From Verrucomicrobiota bacterium (lineage in GTDB: Bacteria > Verrucomicrobiota > Verrucomicrobiia > Limisphaerales > UBA11358): a DNA stretch of 26,634 nt. Made by a program: the position numbers and the translations under genes. Below the pieces are notes generated by a model. That model was not told where the DNA came from. It saw nothing but the letters and a program-made list of their open reading frames with translations, and searched no databases. The DNA is taken from assembly GCA_026225155.1 (NCBI GenBank), contig JAMFSG010000079.1, positions 1 through 26,634 on the forward strand. The letters run 5' to 3'. Every line of letters starts with the position of its first letter. The stretch's first letter is position 1. Below, in pieces: positions 1 to 6,885 of the stretch.

Positions 1-2
1 CG

Positions 3-1253
3 GGACACAGTTTTGTGCCGCGATTATTCCGCAATATGCCGGGAATTTTTTATTCGGGCCGCGTGCATGAACAGATTTTTCCAAGCCTCGTGCCGCATAG
101 CAAAGCGTGGGGATTGGAAATCGGATTCGGCACGGCGGAATTGTTGCATCACGGTTACACCAAGGAAATGCTTCGCGATCGAAACAAGATTGAACGCAAT
201 TTGAATCTGTTGCGGGAGGCGGTTGCTGAGAATCCGGGCGACGCGAATCTGATGATGAATTTCGGGCTCGAATTGGTTCGCTCCGAAAATCTTGCCGCTG
301 GCATCGAAAAATATCGCGAAGCGTTTCGATTAATGTCCGCGCAAAAGGCGGACGAGTTCGTGCCGGAATTGCGCGAGGTGTTGCTGACACAATTTACCAG
401 CCAGCTTTACAAAATCCGCGCGCATGAAGAAGTCGTTCGCGTGTTTGATTCGCCGCTCGCGAAAAACGGCATGACGGCGTCGCATCATTTTGCGCTCAGT
501 TTGTCGTTGTTTGAATTAAAACAATTCGGCACGGCGGCGGGACAGATGCGCGAGTGCATCGCCAAGCGCAGCCGTCCGGTTTTTTCGCCGATCAACACGG
601 ATATTCACACAGCAGCGCCAAATCATTGTCTCGCTTTGTCGCTGGCTAAATCCGGCGACGCGGCAGGCGCGGAAAAAGCGTTTCAAATTGCGTTGACGGA
701 AAAAGGTCGTTTGGACGATGTGAGATTGGATTATGCAAAATTTTTGGCGGGACAAAATCGCGCGGTCGAGGCGTTTCATAAATTGAACGAACTCGTCGCG
801 GCGAATTCCCGCAATGTCGCGGCTTGGCGGCTGGGCGGCGAAATCGCTTTGACGCGCGCGGAATTTTTGGAGTTCGCGCACGATTGGACGGGCGAAGCGA
901 TGCGTTATGTCGCGGAAGATTTTCTTGTCAGCACGCAACGCGCCGAAGTGCTGATGTTGGGCGCAGAAACAATGGCGGCGATGGAATTGTGGGAACGGCT
1001 TTGGAACAGCGAGCGTCAGCCGAATATTTTGGCGGCATTGATTTTGTGCGAATTGCTGGAAGCGCGGACAAAACATTCTCCGGACAAAATTGTGGATGAA
1101 CTGGCGACGAGCCGCGCGTTCATCAAATGGTATCAAAGATTGATCGCGATGCGGGCGAACGCGGTGGTCGGGCGGATCAATTCGCAACTGGAAAAACTTT
1201 CGGCTACGTTGCCGACGGCGTCGCAGATGTTGGAGAAGGCGCTGGCGTTTTAA
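3..1253 (+). CDS. Glycosyltransferase family 2 with TPR tail, C-terminal part (5' end outside window)
   Basis: The reading frame is open from the window edge, so the true start lies upstream; the GTG at 15 is only the first start-like codon. The first translated stretch contains RLFRN and then YSGRVHEQI, a pattern known from the end of the catalytic domain of GT-A family 2 enzymes of the SunS/TPR-fused type. From about nt 190 the protein is helical and Ala/Leu-rich, with degenerate tetratricopeptide repeats, for example around NPGDANLMMNFGLELVRSEN and the later AGAEKAFQIAL segment. Such proteins transfer a sugar from a nucleotide sugar to a protein or glycan acceptor, and the TPR part probably binds partners. 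The acceptor cannot be told from this fragment. A role in flagellin or pilin glycosylation would fit the neighbourhood but is only a guess. The downstream gene is convergent, with a palindromic repeat in between. Confidence 0.7.
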   Translation, partial: GHSFVPRLFRNMPGIFYSGRVHEQIFPSLVPHSKAWGLEIGFGTAELLHHGYTKEMLRDRNKIERNLNLLREAVAENPGDANLMMNFGLELVRSENLAAGIEKYREAFRLMSAQKADEFVPELREVLLTQFTSQLYKIRAHEEVVRVFDSPLAKNGMTASHHFALSLSLFELKQFGTAAGQMRECIAKRSRPVFSPINTDIHTAAPNHCLALSLAKSGDAAGAEKAFQIALTEKGRLDDVRLDYAKFLAGQNRAVEAFHKLNELVAANSRNVAAWRLGGEIALTRAEFLEFAHDWTGEAMRYVAEDFLVSTQRAEVLMLGAETMAAMELWERLWNSERQPNILAALILCELLEARTKHSPDKIVDELATSRAFIKWYQRLIAMRANAVVGRINSQLEKLSATLPTASQMLEKALAF

Positions 1254-1255
1254 TC

Positions 1256-1326
1256 TGGTGGGGCGAGGCTCCTGACGAGCCGCTTAACCCAAGGTCGTCC
1301 GGCTCGCGAGGACGCTCGCCCCACCA
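1256..1326. repeat. Inverted repeat, REP-like element, possible bidirectional terminator
   Basis: Arms at 1256-1281 and 1301-1326 are inverted copies matching at 22 of 26 positions, with a 19-nt spacer. They begin TGGTGGGGCGAG and end in CGAGCC. The element sits between two convergent genes, so its transcript hairpin could end both. The second arm runs into a short A-run (ACCAAAAAA), which serves as a T-tail only for minus-strand transcripts. The arms resemble those at 22626-22757, so this looks like a dispersed family rather than a one-off terminator. Confidence 0.75.
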
Positions 1327-1366
1327 AAAAACATTCGCAGAACCGAAACGCCGCCAGACCTGAAAT

Positions 1367-3649
1367 TCAGTGCGGCGTCAATTTTTCCAGGATGATTTTT
1401 ATGACATCGTGGATGGCGTAAGGTTTTAAAATCAAACTGGCGTTGTGCAGTTCCACGTTGAAGCGATTTTTTTCATCCAGATAGCCCGTGGACAAAATGA
1501 ATTTAGTTTTCGGCCAGCGCGCGTTGGTTTGATTCAATAATTCGACGCCGTTCATGCCGGGCATGTTGTAATCGGCCAGGATGAGATCCACGGGTTCAAT
1601 GGAGGCTTCGAGAATGTGGATCGCTTCCTTGCCGTTGTCGGCGGTGAGAACGGTGAAGCCGGCCATCTCCAAAAAGTTTTTGGCGAAATCGCGCAGCAGG
1701 TCCACATCATCCACGACGAGAATCCGACCGGAGCCTTGCGCCAACGGTGTTTGCGGCGCGGCGGCAGCGGACGTGATTTGATCATGCGCCAGCGGCAGGT
1801 AAAGATGAAAGGTTGTGCCGCTGCGAAGAACGCTTTCCACTTCAACAAAACCGCCGGCTTCCTGCACGACGCGTTGGACGATCGGCAGGCCGAGACCGGT
1901 GCCTTTGCCCGCCGCTTTGGTGGTGAAAAACGGTTGAAAAATGCGGGCTAACAATTGAGGCGGAATGCCGCCGCCGTTATCCGCGACACTGCATCGCGCA
2001 TACAATTCGCCGGTTTGAAGCTGATGGCGCGCCGCGATGACGGAAGAAATTTTGACGACGGCGTTTGTCAAAGAAATCTGGCCGCCGTTCGGCATGGCGT
2101 CCTGTGCATTCACGCACAGATTGAGCAACGCCTGGCTTGCGCGCGTTGAATCTATTTTCACTGGAATCGCCTCGGTCGTCGGTAAAATTTCCAGCGTCAC
2201 ATTTTGTTGCAGCGTGCAGCGGCTCAGTTTGCCGGCTTCCTTGATGATGTTATTCAAGTCCAGCACGACACTTTTTTCATCGGCGGCGCGGCTGAACGAA
2301 AGCAGTTGTTGCGTGATGTCGCGGGCGCGAAAAGCGGCCATGCTGATTTTTTCCAGCCCTTGGCGCAGCGAGGCCGATTCGTTCTGCGCCTGCATCTGGA
2401 TCAGTTGGGAATGGCCGATGATGACTTGCAGCAGATTGTTAAAATCATGCGCGACGCCGGCGGCGAGCGTGCCGATGATCTCCATTTTCTGCGACTGGAA
2501 AAGCTGGTTCTGCAGTTCGTGATTTTGCGTGTGATCTTCAATGCTGCAAATCAAACCGCGCAACTGGATGCCGGTGATCCACGGCGAAATTTTCACGACC
2601 CAATAATGTCCGTCCGCCGCCTGAAACGAATTTACCTGCGTGATGCCGGAGCCGAGGACGCCTTGAAACAACGAATCCAGTTCGCGGCGGCGTTCGGAAT
2701 CGGGCACATAATCGAGCAGCGCCCGGCCGATTTCCGGTTCGCCTTTCAGGCAAATGCCGCCGTGTTCCGCCGGAAAATGTCGCCAGCCTTCGTTCGCGTG
2801 CGTCAGGCGCAGTTCACGGTCGAGTGTATAAATCGCACCTTCGAGCGAGAGCAAAATGCTTTGGGCAAAATCGCGTTCGACGCGCAGCGCGTCCTGCAAT
2901 TGCTTACGCATCGTGATGTCGCGCTCGCAGATGACATAACCCATGAAAAGCCCGGCAATGTCGAAGATCGGCGAAACCGTGGACTCGACAAAATAAATTT
3001 CGCCGTTGCGTTTTACGTTCGTCAGTTCGCCGATCCACTCGCGGCCCTGGCTGACGTGATTGAGATAGGCGCGGACTTTTTCCTGTTCGTCCGGTGCGCG
3101 CAAAAATTCATCCGAACGGCCGATCACTTCCTCGATGCCGTAGCCGGTGGCGGTTTGAAAAGCCGGGTTCACATAAGTGATCCGCAGATTCGCGTCCGTG
3201 ACCAAAAAAACATCCGGCGTGGCGTCCACCGCCGTGATGAGCCGTTGAACGTGCGAAGCCAGCCGGTGGCGCATCGTGGTGTCTTTGAAACTCACCAGCA
3301 CCGAACCGCCGTCCAGCGGAATGACTTCCAGATCCATCAACGAACTCGTTCCATCGCCCAATGTGATCATCACCGCTTGAATGGTTTCTGCCGGCGCGGA
3401 ACGATTTTGCAAAATCCAGCCGAATTTTTGATGCAGCGATGTCGGCAGGATTTTGTATATCGAAAAATCATCCAAGCCAGATTCCGGCCGGAGTTTGAAA
3501 AGCCGGATGGCTTTGGGATTGATATGTTGCGTGATGCCGTCGGCGCGGCAAACCATCTGCGCATCTTCAGCGGCGTTGAAAAGGCTCCACCACCAGCGGG
3601 CAGTGGATTCTTGCTCTGGCGACAACGATTGAACGGGCGAAGGCTTCAT
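1367..3649 (-). CDS. Hybrid sensor histidine kinase (PAS domains, HisKA, HATPase, receiver)
   Basis: A 760-residue protein with no membrane segment, so a cytoplasmic sensor. PAS-like regions lie at about 20-130, 135-250 (with the classic NPAF and TGY motifs) and 260-375. The dimerisation helix carries the phospho-acceptor His401 in a VAHDFNN motif. The ATPase domain (about 500-620) has the N-box Asn514, the G1 box DNGGGIP and the G2 box GTGLGL. A C-terminal receiver (about 641-760) keeps the acidic DD pair, Asp693 in LADYNMPG and Lys742. It is probably complete and active, autophosphorylating His401 and passing phosphate to its own Asp693 or to the upstream regulator. It starts 12 nt after the stop of the HD-GYP-type regulator and closes the flagellar run, suggesting co-transcription from the sigma-28 promoter near 6120. 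The HDFNN-type kinase core with a fused receiver is common among soluble hybrid kinases. The stimulus is unknown. Confidence 0.93.
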   Translation of the reverse strand: MKPSPVQSLSPEQESTARWWWSLFNAAEDAQMVCRADGITQHINPKAIRLFKLRPESGLDDFSIYKILPTSLHQKFGWILQNRSAPAETIQAVMITLGDGTSSLMDLEVIPLDGGSVLVSFKDTTMRHRLASHVQRLITAVDATPDVFLVTDANLRITYVNPAFQTATGYGIEEVIGRSDEFLRAPDEQEKVRAYLNHVSQGREWIGELTNVKRNGEIYFVESTVSPIFDIAGLFMGYVICERDITMRKQLQDALRVERDFAQSILLSLEGAIYTLDRELRLTHANEGWRHFPAEHGGICLKGEPEIGRALLDYVPDSERRRELDSLFQGVLGSGITQVNSFQAADGHYWVVKISPWITGIQLRGLICSIEDHTQNHELQNQLFQSQKMEIIGTLAAGVAHDFNNLLQVIIGHSQLIQMQAQNESASLRQGLEKISMAAFRARDITQQLLSFSRAADEKSVVLDLNNIIKEAGKLSRCTLQQNVTLEILPTTEAIPVKIDSTRASQALLNLCVNAQDAMPNGGQISLTNAVVKISSVIAARHQLQTGELYARCSVADNGGGIPPQLLARIFQPFFTTKAAGKGTGLGLPIVQRVVQEAGGFVEVESVLRSGTTFHLYLPLAHDQITSAAAAPQTPLAQGSGRILVVDDVDLLRDFAKNFLEMAGFTVLTADNGKEAIHILEASIEPVDLILADYNMPGMNGVELLNQTNARWPKTKFILSTGYLDEKNRFNVELHNASLILKPYAIHDVIKIILEKLTPH

Positions 3650-3661
3650 TCCCTTAACGAT

Positions 3662-4939
3662 TCAGCAATAGATGACCAATGTTTCTGTAATCGGCTGAAT
3701 CCGGTTATGATTGAGCACTTTTTCAATAAAAGTCGCATTCAGTTGCTGGTTCTGGCCGACGAGCAGCAAGCCGTTGTAAGTGTGGATGCCTTTCGCCAAA
3801 ACCATTCCCGGTCGCAAATCCGCGAGCCCGATCTGGCGTTCCCGGCGCGGAACCACGGCCACGGTATGCGCGCGTAAAAAAATCCGCACCGCTTCAGGAT
3901 CAAAAATTGAACCGGAGCCGGCCTTCAATCTTTCAATCGCATCCGCATCCGTGAACGGACTGGAAGCAAAAGCCACGGCGACAGCCAGCAATCGCGCGAG
4001 CCACGGAATATTTTGTCCTTCGAGTTGGTCGGGATAACCACTGCCGTCAAAATTTTCGTGATGCGCGCGGATGATGGTGCCGACCGTTTCCAGATTGCTG
4101 CCGAACGCGGTGAGTTCCTGGCCAAGGATCGGGTGCTGTTCGATCAACGCTTTTTCCGCCGCGCTCAACGAGTTCGGCGCTTCCTGCCAGTGCCGGATCA
4201 TTTGCCGCGGCACGCCGACCAGGCCGATGTCATACAACAACGCGCTGCTTTCCAGCACGCGCGTATCTTCACCGTTCAACTGCAGCACATGGGAAATGGA
4301 TTTGCACAACTGAAAAACGCGCCGCGACCGGTTGCCGAGCAGCGGATAAAAAGTTTCCATGGTGTGAACGCATAATTCCATGGAATGAACCAGATTATCT
4401 TCCAACGCCGCGTTCACATCGCCCAACTGCAAATTTTGCTGCGCGACCAGTTTGACCTGCTTTTCGAGCGAACGGTTCAATTCCACCAATTGCTCGTTCA
4501 TCGCCTGCGTCGCGGCGTGAAGATGATTATTCTGGCAGATCAATTCGTGACGCTGCACGCCGTTTTTGACCGTCGCCAAAAATTCCTCGCGCAGCCACGG
4601 CTTGAGGATGAAACGGAAAATTTCGCCCTTGTTGATCGCCTCGATCACCATGTCGAGATCGGCCACGGCGGTGATGAGAATGCGCGTCGCGTCCGGCTGA
4701 AGCCGGCTCGCATGCGCCAGCAATTCCAAGCCCGGCAAATCCGGCATCCGCTGGTCGGAAATGATGATGGAAAAATTCCGCTGCTTGATTTGTTCCAATG
4801 CCCGCAACGGATTGGTCACGCCGACCGTCGTATAACCGGCGCGTTCCAGATCGTCTTGCAGCAAGGAAACAATCCCCGCCTCGTCATCCACTAAAAGAAT
4901 CGGGTCGGTTGTTTTGCGGTTTGCGTCCAGATCTTTCAT
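3662..4939 (-). CDS. Response regulator with receiver and degenerate HD-GYP domain
   Basis: A 425-residue cytoplasmic protein. The receiver (about 12-125) is intact, with Asp19, phospho-acceptor Asp62 in SDQRMPDLPG and Lys113 in LKPW. A coiled-coil linker follows (about 140-185), then an HD-GYP-like domain (about 190-345) and a C-terminal extension. The HD-GYP signature HHENFDGSGYP (293-303) and His269 are present. However, the HD pair reads YD (236-237), the usual HSxRV His is missing (NRSRRV), and the late metal Asp of the ADxYDAL motif is replaced in AVAFASS (320-326). Intact family members cleave cyclic-di-GMP. Loss of several metal ligands suggests this one cannot, and instead binds the nucleotide or a partner. 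It is 24 nt downstream of the FliT-like gene and 12 nt upstream of the hybrid kinase, its likely partner. Confidence 0.88.
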   Translation of the reverse strand: MKDLDANRKTTDPILLVDDEAGIVSLLQDDLERAGYTTVGVTNPLRALEQIKQRNFSIIISDQRMPDLPGLELLAHASRLQPDATRILITAVADLDMVIEAINKGEIFRFILKPWLREEFLATVKNGVQRHELICQNNHLHAATQAMNEQLVELNRSLEKQVKLVAQQNLQLGDVNAALEDNLVHSMELCVHTMETFYPLLGNRSRRVFQLCKSISHVLQLNGEDTRVLESSALLYDIGLVGVPRQMIRHWQEAPNSLSAAEKALIEQHPILGQELTAFGSNLETVGTIIRAHHENFDGSGYPDQLEGQNIPWLARLLAVAVAFASSPFTDADAIERLKAGSGSIFDPEAVRIFLRAHTVAVVPRRERQIGLADLRPGMVLAKGIHTYNGLLLVGQNQQLNATFIEKVLNHNRIQPITETLVIYC

Positions 4940-4963
4940 GGCAGTTCCAGGCGCAAGTTGATT

Positions 4964-5356
4964 TTAAGAAAACGAAACCCATGCCGCCGGGCGGGCGGCG
5001 ACGTAAGATTGTTGCAGGCGTTTCAAATTCAGGCTCGCTTGTTCAAGCTGGTCGCGCTCCGCTTTCGCAACTTCGCGCGCTTCCTGGATGAGCAATTTAT
5101 TTTTCCGGCCCATCTCGATCAGTTCGGAAATGACCGTGCGCAGTTTTTTTTCCTTGGCCGCCAGATCAACGCCTGTCTGCCGCCATTCCTCGCGCACTTC
5201 GCGGTTTAATTGAGTGATGACCGGCTGAAGCTTTTGGATGACGCGCTGGCAATCGAGTAAAAAATTCCAATCGCGCATACGGATGGCTTTACCTTCGGCT
5301 TCCGTGAGGCGATGCCATTCTTCATAAGCTTCCAGCAGCGAATTTTCCGCGCTCAT
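4964..5356 (-). CDS. Putative flagellar chaperone, FliT/FlgN-like
   Basis: I place the start at the ATG 5356-5354, giving 130 residues beginning MSAENSLLEAYEEW. This ATG overlaps the fliS stop as ATGA, the usual mark of translational coupling. A longer frame would run 75 nt back into fliS and is unlikely. The product is almost entirely helical and charged, with long amphipathic stretches at about 5-60 and 70-120 that look like an antiparallel helical hairpin, and no signal peptide. Small helical proteins directly after FliS are usually FliT, the export chaperone of the FliD cap, or FlgN, the chaperone of FlgK/FlgL. Sequence similarity is too low to choose by eye, and the assignment rests mainly on position and fold. 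The C-terminal tail is short and slightly hydrophobic (AAWVSFS). Confidence 0.6.
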   Translation of the reverse strand: MSAENSLLEAYEEWHRLTEAEGKAIRMRDWNFLLDCQRVIQKLQPVITQLNREVREEWRQTGVDLAAKEKKLRTVISELIEMGRKNKLLIQEAREVAKAERDQLEQASLNLKRLQQSYVAARPAAWVSFS

Positions 5357-5790
5357 ACCGGCTGCAACGAATTTTCCGGATCGTAAACCGGTGCCAATTC
5401 CAATTCTTGATTGGCCAGCATCGTCGCCCACGCATCGCGGATTTCTTTCAGCCGGCCGATGACTTCGTCCACGCCTTCGCGCTGTTTTCTGAAATTACTT
5501 TCCGTGAGCCGCTGGTCGAAATAATGATAAAGCCGGCGCAGCGTTTCCGCCAGTTTGCCGCCCGCTTCGAGATTCAAACAACCATTCAAATGCCGGATGA
5601 TGTCCGTCGCCCGCCGCAAATTATTGTGGATCGTCTCGTTTTTTTCGCGCGGATCGGTGCATGCGAAACCGGTCAACGCGCGCTCCATGGAAAGCAGCGC
5701 GCCGTCAAAAAGCATCAGGATCAATTGTCCGGGCGTCGCGGTTTGCGTCGCGATTTTTTTGTAAGATTTCCAGGAATTGGCGGTGTTCAT
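5353..5790 (-). CDS. fliS: Flagellar export chaperone FliS
   Basis: A 145-residue helical protein. It shows the FliS pattern: an N-terminal Tyr-containing segment (SWKSYKKI), then TATPGQLILMLFDGAL (about 17-32), the ALTGF helix, the NNLRRATDIIRHLNGCLNLEAGGKLA region (about 56-82), LRRLYHYFDQRL, and a C-terminal tryptophan-containing helix (RDAWATML). FliS binds unpolymerised flagellin in the cytosol, stops it from assembling early and hands it to the flagellar export gate. Normal length for the family is about 125-145. It starts 14 nt after the FlgM-like gene and overlaps the next gene by 4 nt. No clear Shine-Dalgarno site precedes its ATG. Confidence 0.93.
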   Translation of the reverse strand: MNTANSWKSYKKIATQTATPGQLILMLFDGALLSMERALTGFACTDPREKNETIHNNLRRATDIIRHLNGCLNLEAGGKLAETLRRLYHYFDQRLTESNFRKQREGVDEVIGRLKEIRDAWATMLANQELELAPVYDPENSLQPV

Positions 5791-5804
5791 TGCGCGCTGA
5801 AAAT

Positions 5805-6068
5805 TTATTCGTTGTTGATTTTATCGGCCAGCAACCCGGCCATTTTTCCCAGCAGGTCGTCGGAAGGATAATTGCCATCGGCCACCAGCGCGCTGGCCCG
5901 AGCCACGGTTTCGGGGCGGATCGTCGGCGTATCCTGCAACGTTTTTTCCAGAGCCTGTGTGCTCTCAAAGGACATGGTAGTATCGGCGGGCGGGGTGGTT
6001 TGTTGGCGGGCGACCGGCTGGCCGGCTTCGGGACTCACGTTCAGGCCGGGATTGAACTTAACTTCCAT
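5805..6068 (-). CDS. flgM: FlgM-like anti-sigma-28 factor (probable)
   Basis: An 87-residue protein with a low-complexity, Pro/Thr/Gln-rich N-terminal half that should be disordered, then a helical C-terminal half. The segment IRPETVARASALVADGNYP followed by SDDLLGKMAGLLADKI matches the FlgM layout: R-x-E-x-V, a helix, the G-x-Y turn, then a helix that contacts sigma-28. FlgM holds sigma-28 (FliA) inactive until the hook is finished, then is exported. The best supporting evidence is regulatory. A near-perfect sigma-28 promoter lies 52 nt upstream, and flgM genes are classically under sigma-28 feedback control. It is the first gene of the flgM-fliS-fliT-like run. Sequence similarity alone is modest, so another small flagellar protein remains possible. 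Confidence 0.65.
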   Translation of the reverse strand: MEVKFNPGLNVSPEAGQPVARQQTTPPADTTMSFESTQALEKTLQDTPTIRPETVARASALVADGNYPSDDLLGKMAGLLADKINNE

Positions 6069-6119
6069 AATTTTTATTTTTTCGGAACAAATCTTACAAA
6101 CTCTACACTGCGCAATATC

Positions 6120-6146
6120 TTATCGGCGGCAAACAAAATAACTTTA
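6120..6146 (-). promoter_or_regulatory. Sigma-28 (FliA) promoter for the flgM-like/fliS operon
   Basis: Read on the minus strand the site is TAAAGTTA-N11-GCCGATAA. The enterobacterial sigma-28 consensus is TAAAGTTT-N11-GCCGATAA, so 15 of 16 positions match with exact spacing. It lies between the lipoprotein stop (6157) and the FlgM-like start (6068), pointing toward the latter, with an expected start of transcription near 6112. It should drive flgM-like, fliS, the FliT-like gene and possibly the regulator and hybrid kinase beyond. Confidence 0.85.
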
Positions 6147-6156
6147 GCCCGGGATT

Positions 6157-6879
6157 TCATCTTTCGGGCAGCGTCTGCAATAATTTCACGGCAGAAAACT
6201 GGCCGAAATAACGCGGCGAATTCAAAACCGTCCACGGCGCGTCGGCGGCGGACGCCGGTTCGCGGTTCAACCAGCCCACCAAACGCTTGAATAATGTTTT
6301 CGGTTTATCCTGCGTGCCTTGCTGCTGTCTTTGGAATTCCTGCGCGCTCTTGCTCACCGCCGGTTCGCTCGCATCAAACACGACATCCGCCGACCAGATA
6401 ATTTTTTGCGTCGCCGCCTCCACCAGTTTCATCCGCCAGCCGATCACCAGCGGCGCATACGGATGGAAGGTCGTCAACTGGCAGAACAAAACCGCGTCGC
6501 AGCCATAAACGCGCTGCAACGAATCAAAAAAATTGGCCGGCAGAATTTCCCCGCCCGTCCAGCTCGACCGGCCCGTAATTGCTTGAATTGATTTTACGCT
6601 TGCCGCGATCACCTCAAATTTTTTCGTCTTGATCAATTCAGATTGCAAAACCGGAGCCAGCATTTCGCAGCCGCTCGCCAGATCCGATTGCGAATCATCC
6701 TGCGCCAGCGGCAGCAAAACGACGCGCTTCAAGTTCGCCGGCAAAACGGGCGCCGCCGCAAAAATATTGTCTGGTTTCAAATCGCCGGCAAAAAGTTCGG
6801 TCGCGTTTCCCGATGGCGCGCAACCGATGAAAATAATCGCCACAAGAAACAGCCGTTTGGCAAAGATAAAAGCGTTCAT
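6157..6879 (-). CDS. Putative lipoprotein, CsgG/TolB-N-like, in flagellar cluster
   Basis: A 240-residue protein with a lipoprotein signal: basic start, hydrophobic stretch LFLVAIIFIG, then Cys20. The mature part opens with a strand motif RVVLLPL followed by helices and alternating strands (DAVLFCQLTTFHPYAP, then MKLVEAATQKIIWSADVVFDA). This resembles the periplasmic alpha/beta fold shared by CsgG-type lipoproteins, TolB-N and the flagellar FlgO/FlgT-type proteins. I do not recognise a precise family. The tail (about 195-240) is unlike these. It begins only 6 nt after fliD ends, so it is probably translated from the same message, and it may be an envelope component of the flagellum (outer ring or anchoring), which is inference from position. 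Confidence 0.6.
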   Translation of the reverse strand: MNAFIFAKRLFLVAIIFIGCAPSGNATELFAGDLKPDNIFAAAPVLPANLKRVVLLPLAQDDSQSDLASGCEMLAPVLQSELIKTKKFEVIAASVKSIQAITGRSSWTGGEILPANFFDSLQRVYGCDAVLFCQLTTFHPYAPLVIGWRMKLVEAATQKIIWSADVVFDASEPAVSKSAQEFQRQQQGTQDKPKTLFKRLVGWLNREPASAADAPWTVLNSPRYFGQFSAVKLLQTLPER

Positions 6880-6885
6880 AAAAAA

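Noticed and set aside
2204..3877. 557-codon open frame on the plus strand opposite the hybrid kinase
   Set aside because: It is the antisense shadow of a GC-rich kinase gene: its protein is Arg/Gln/His-rich, with no domain, and the opposite strand has clear catalytic motifs.
5820..5828. GCCGATAA on the minus strand just before fliS, possible internal sigma-28 promoter
   Set aside because: It is explained by the Ala-Asp-Lys codons of the FlgM-like protein, and the -35 position matches only about half of the consensus.
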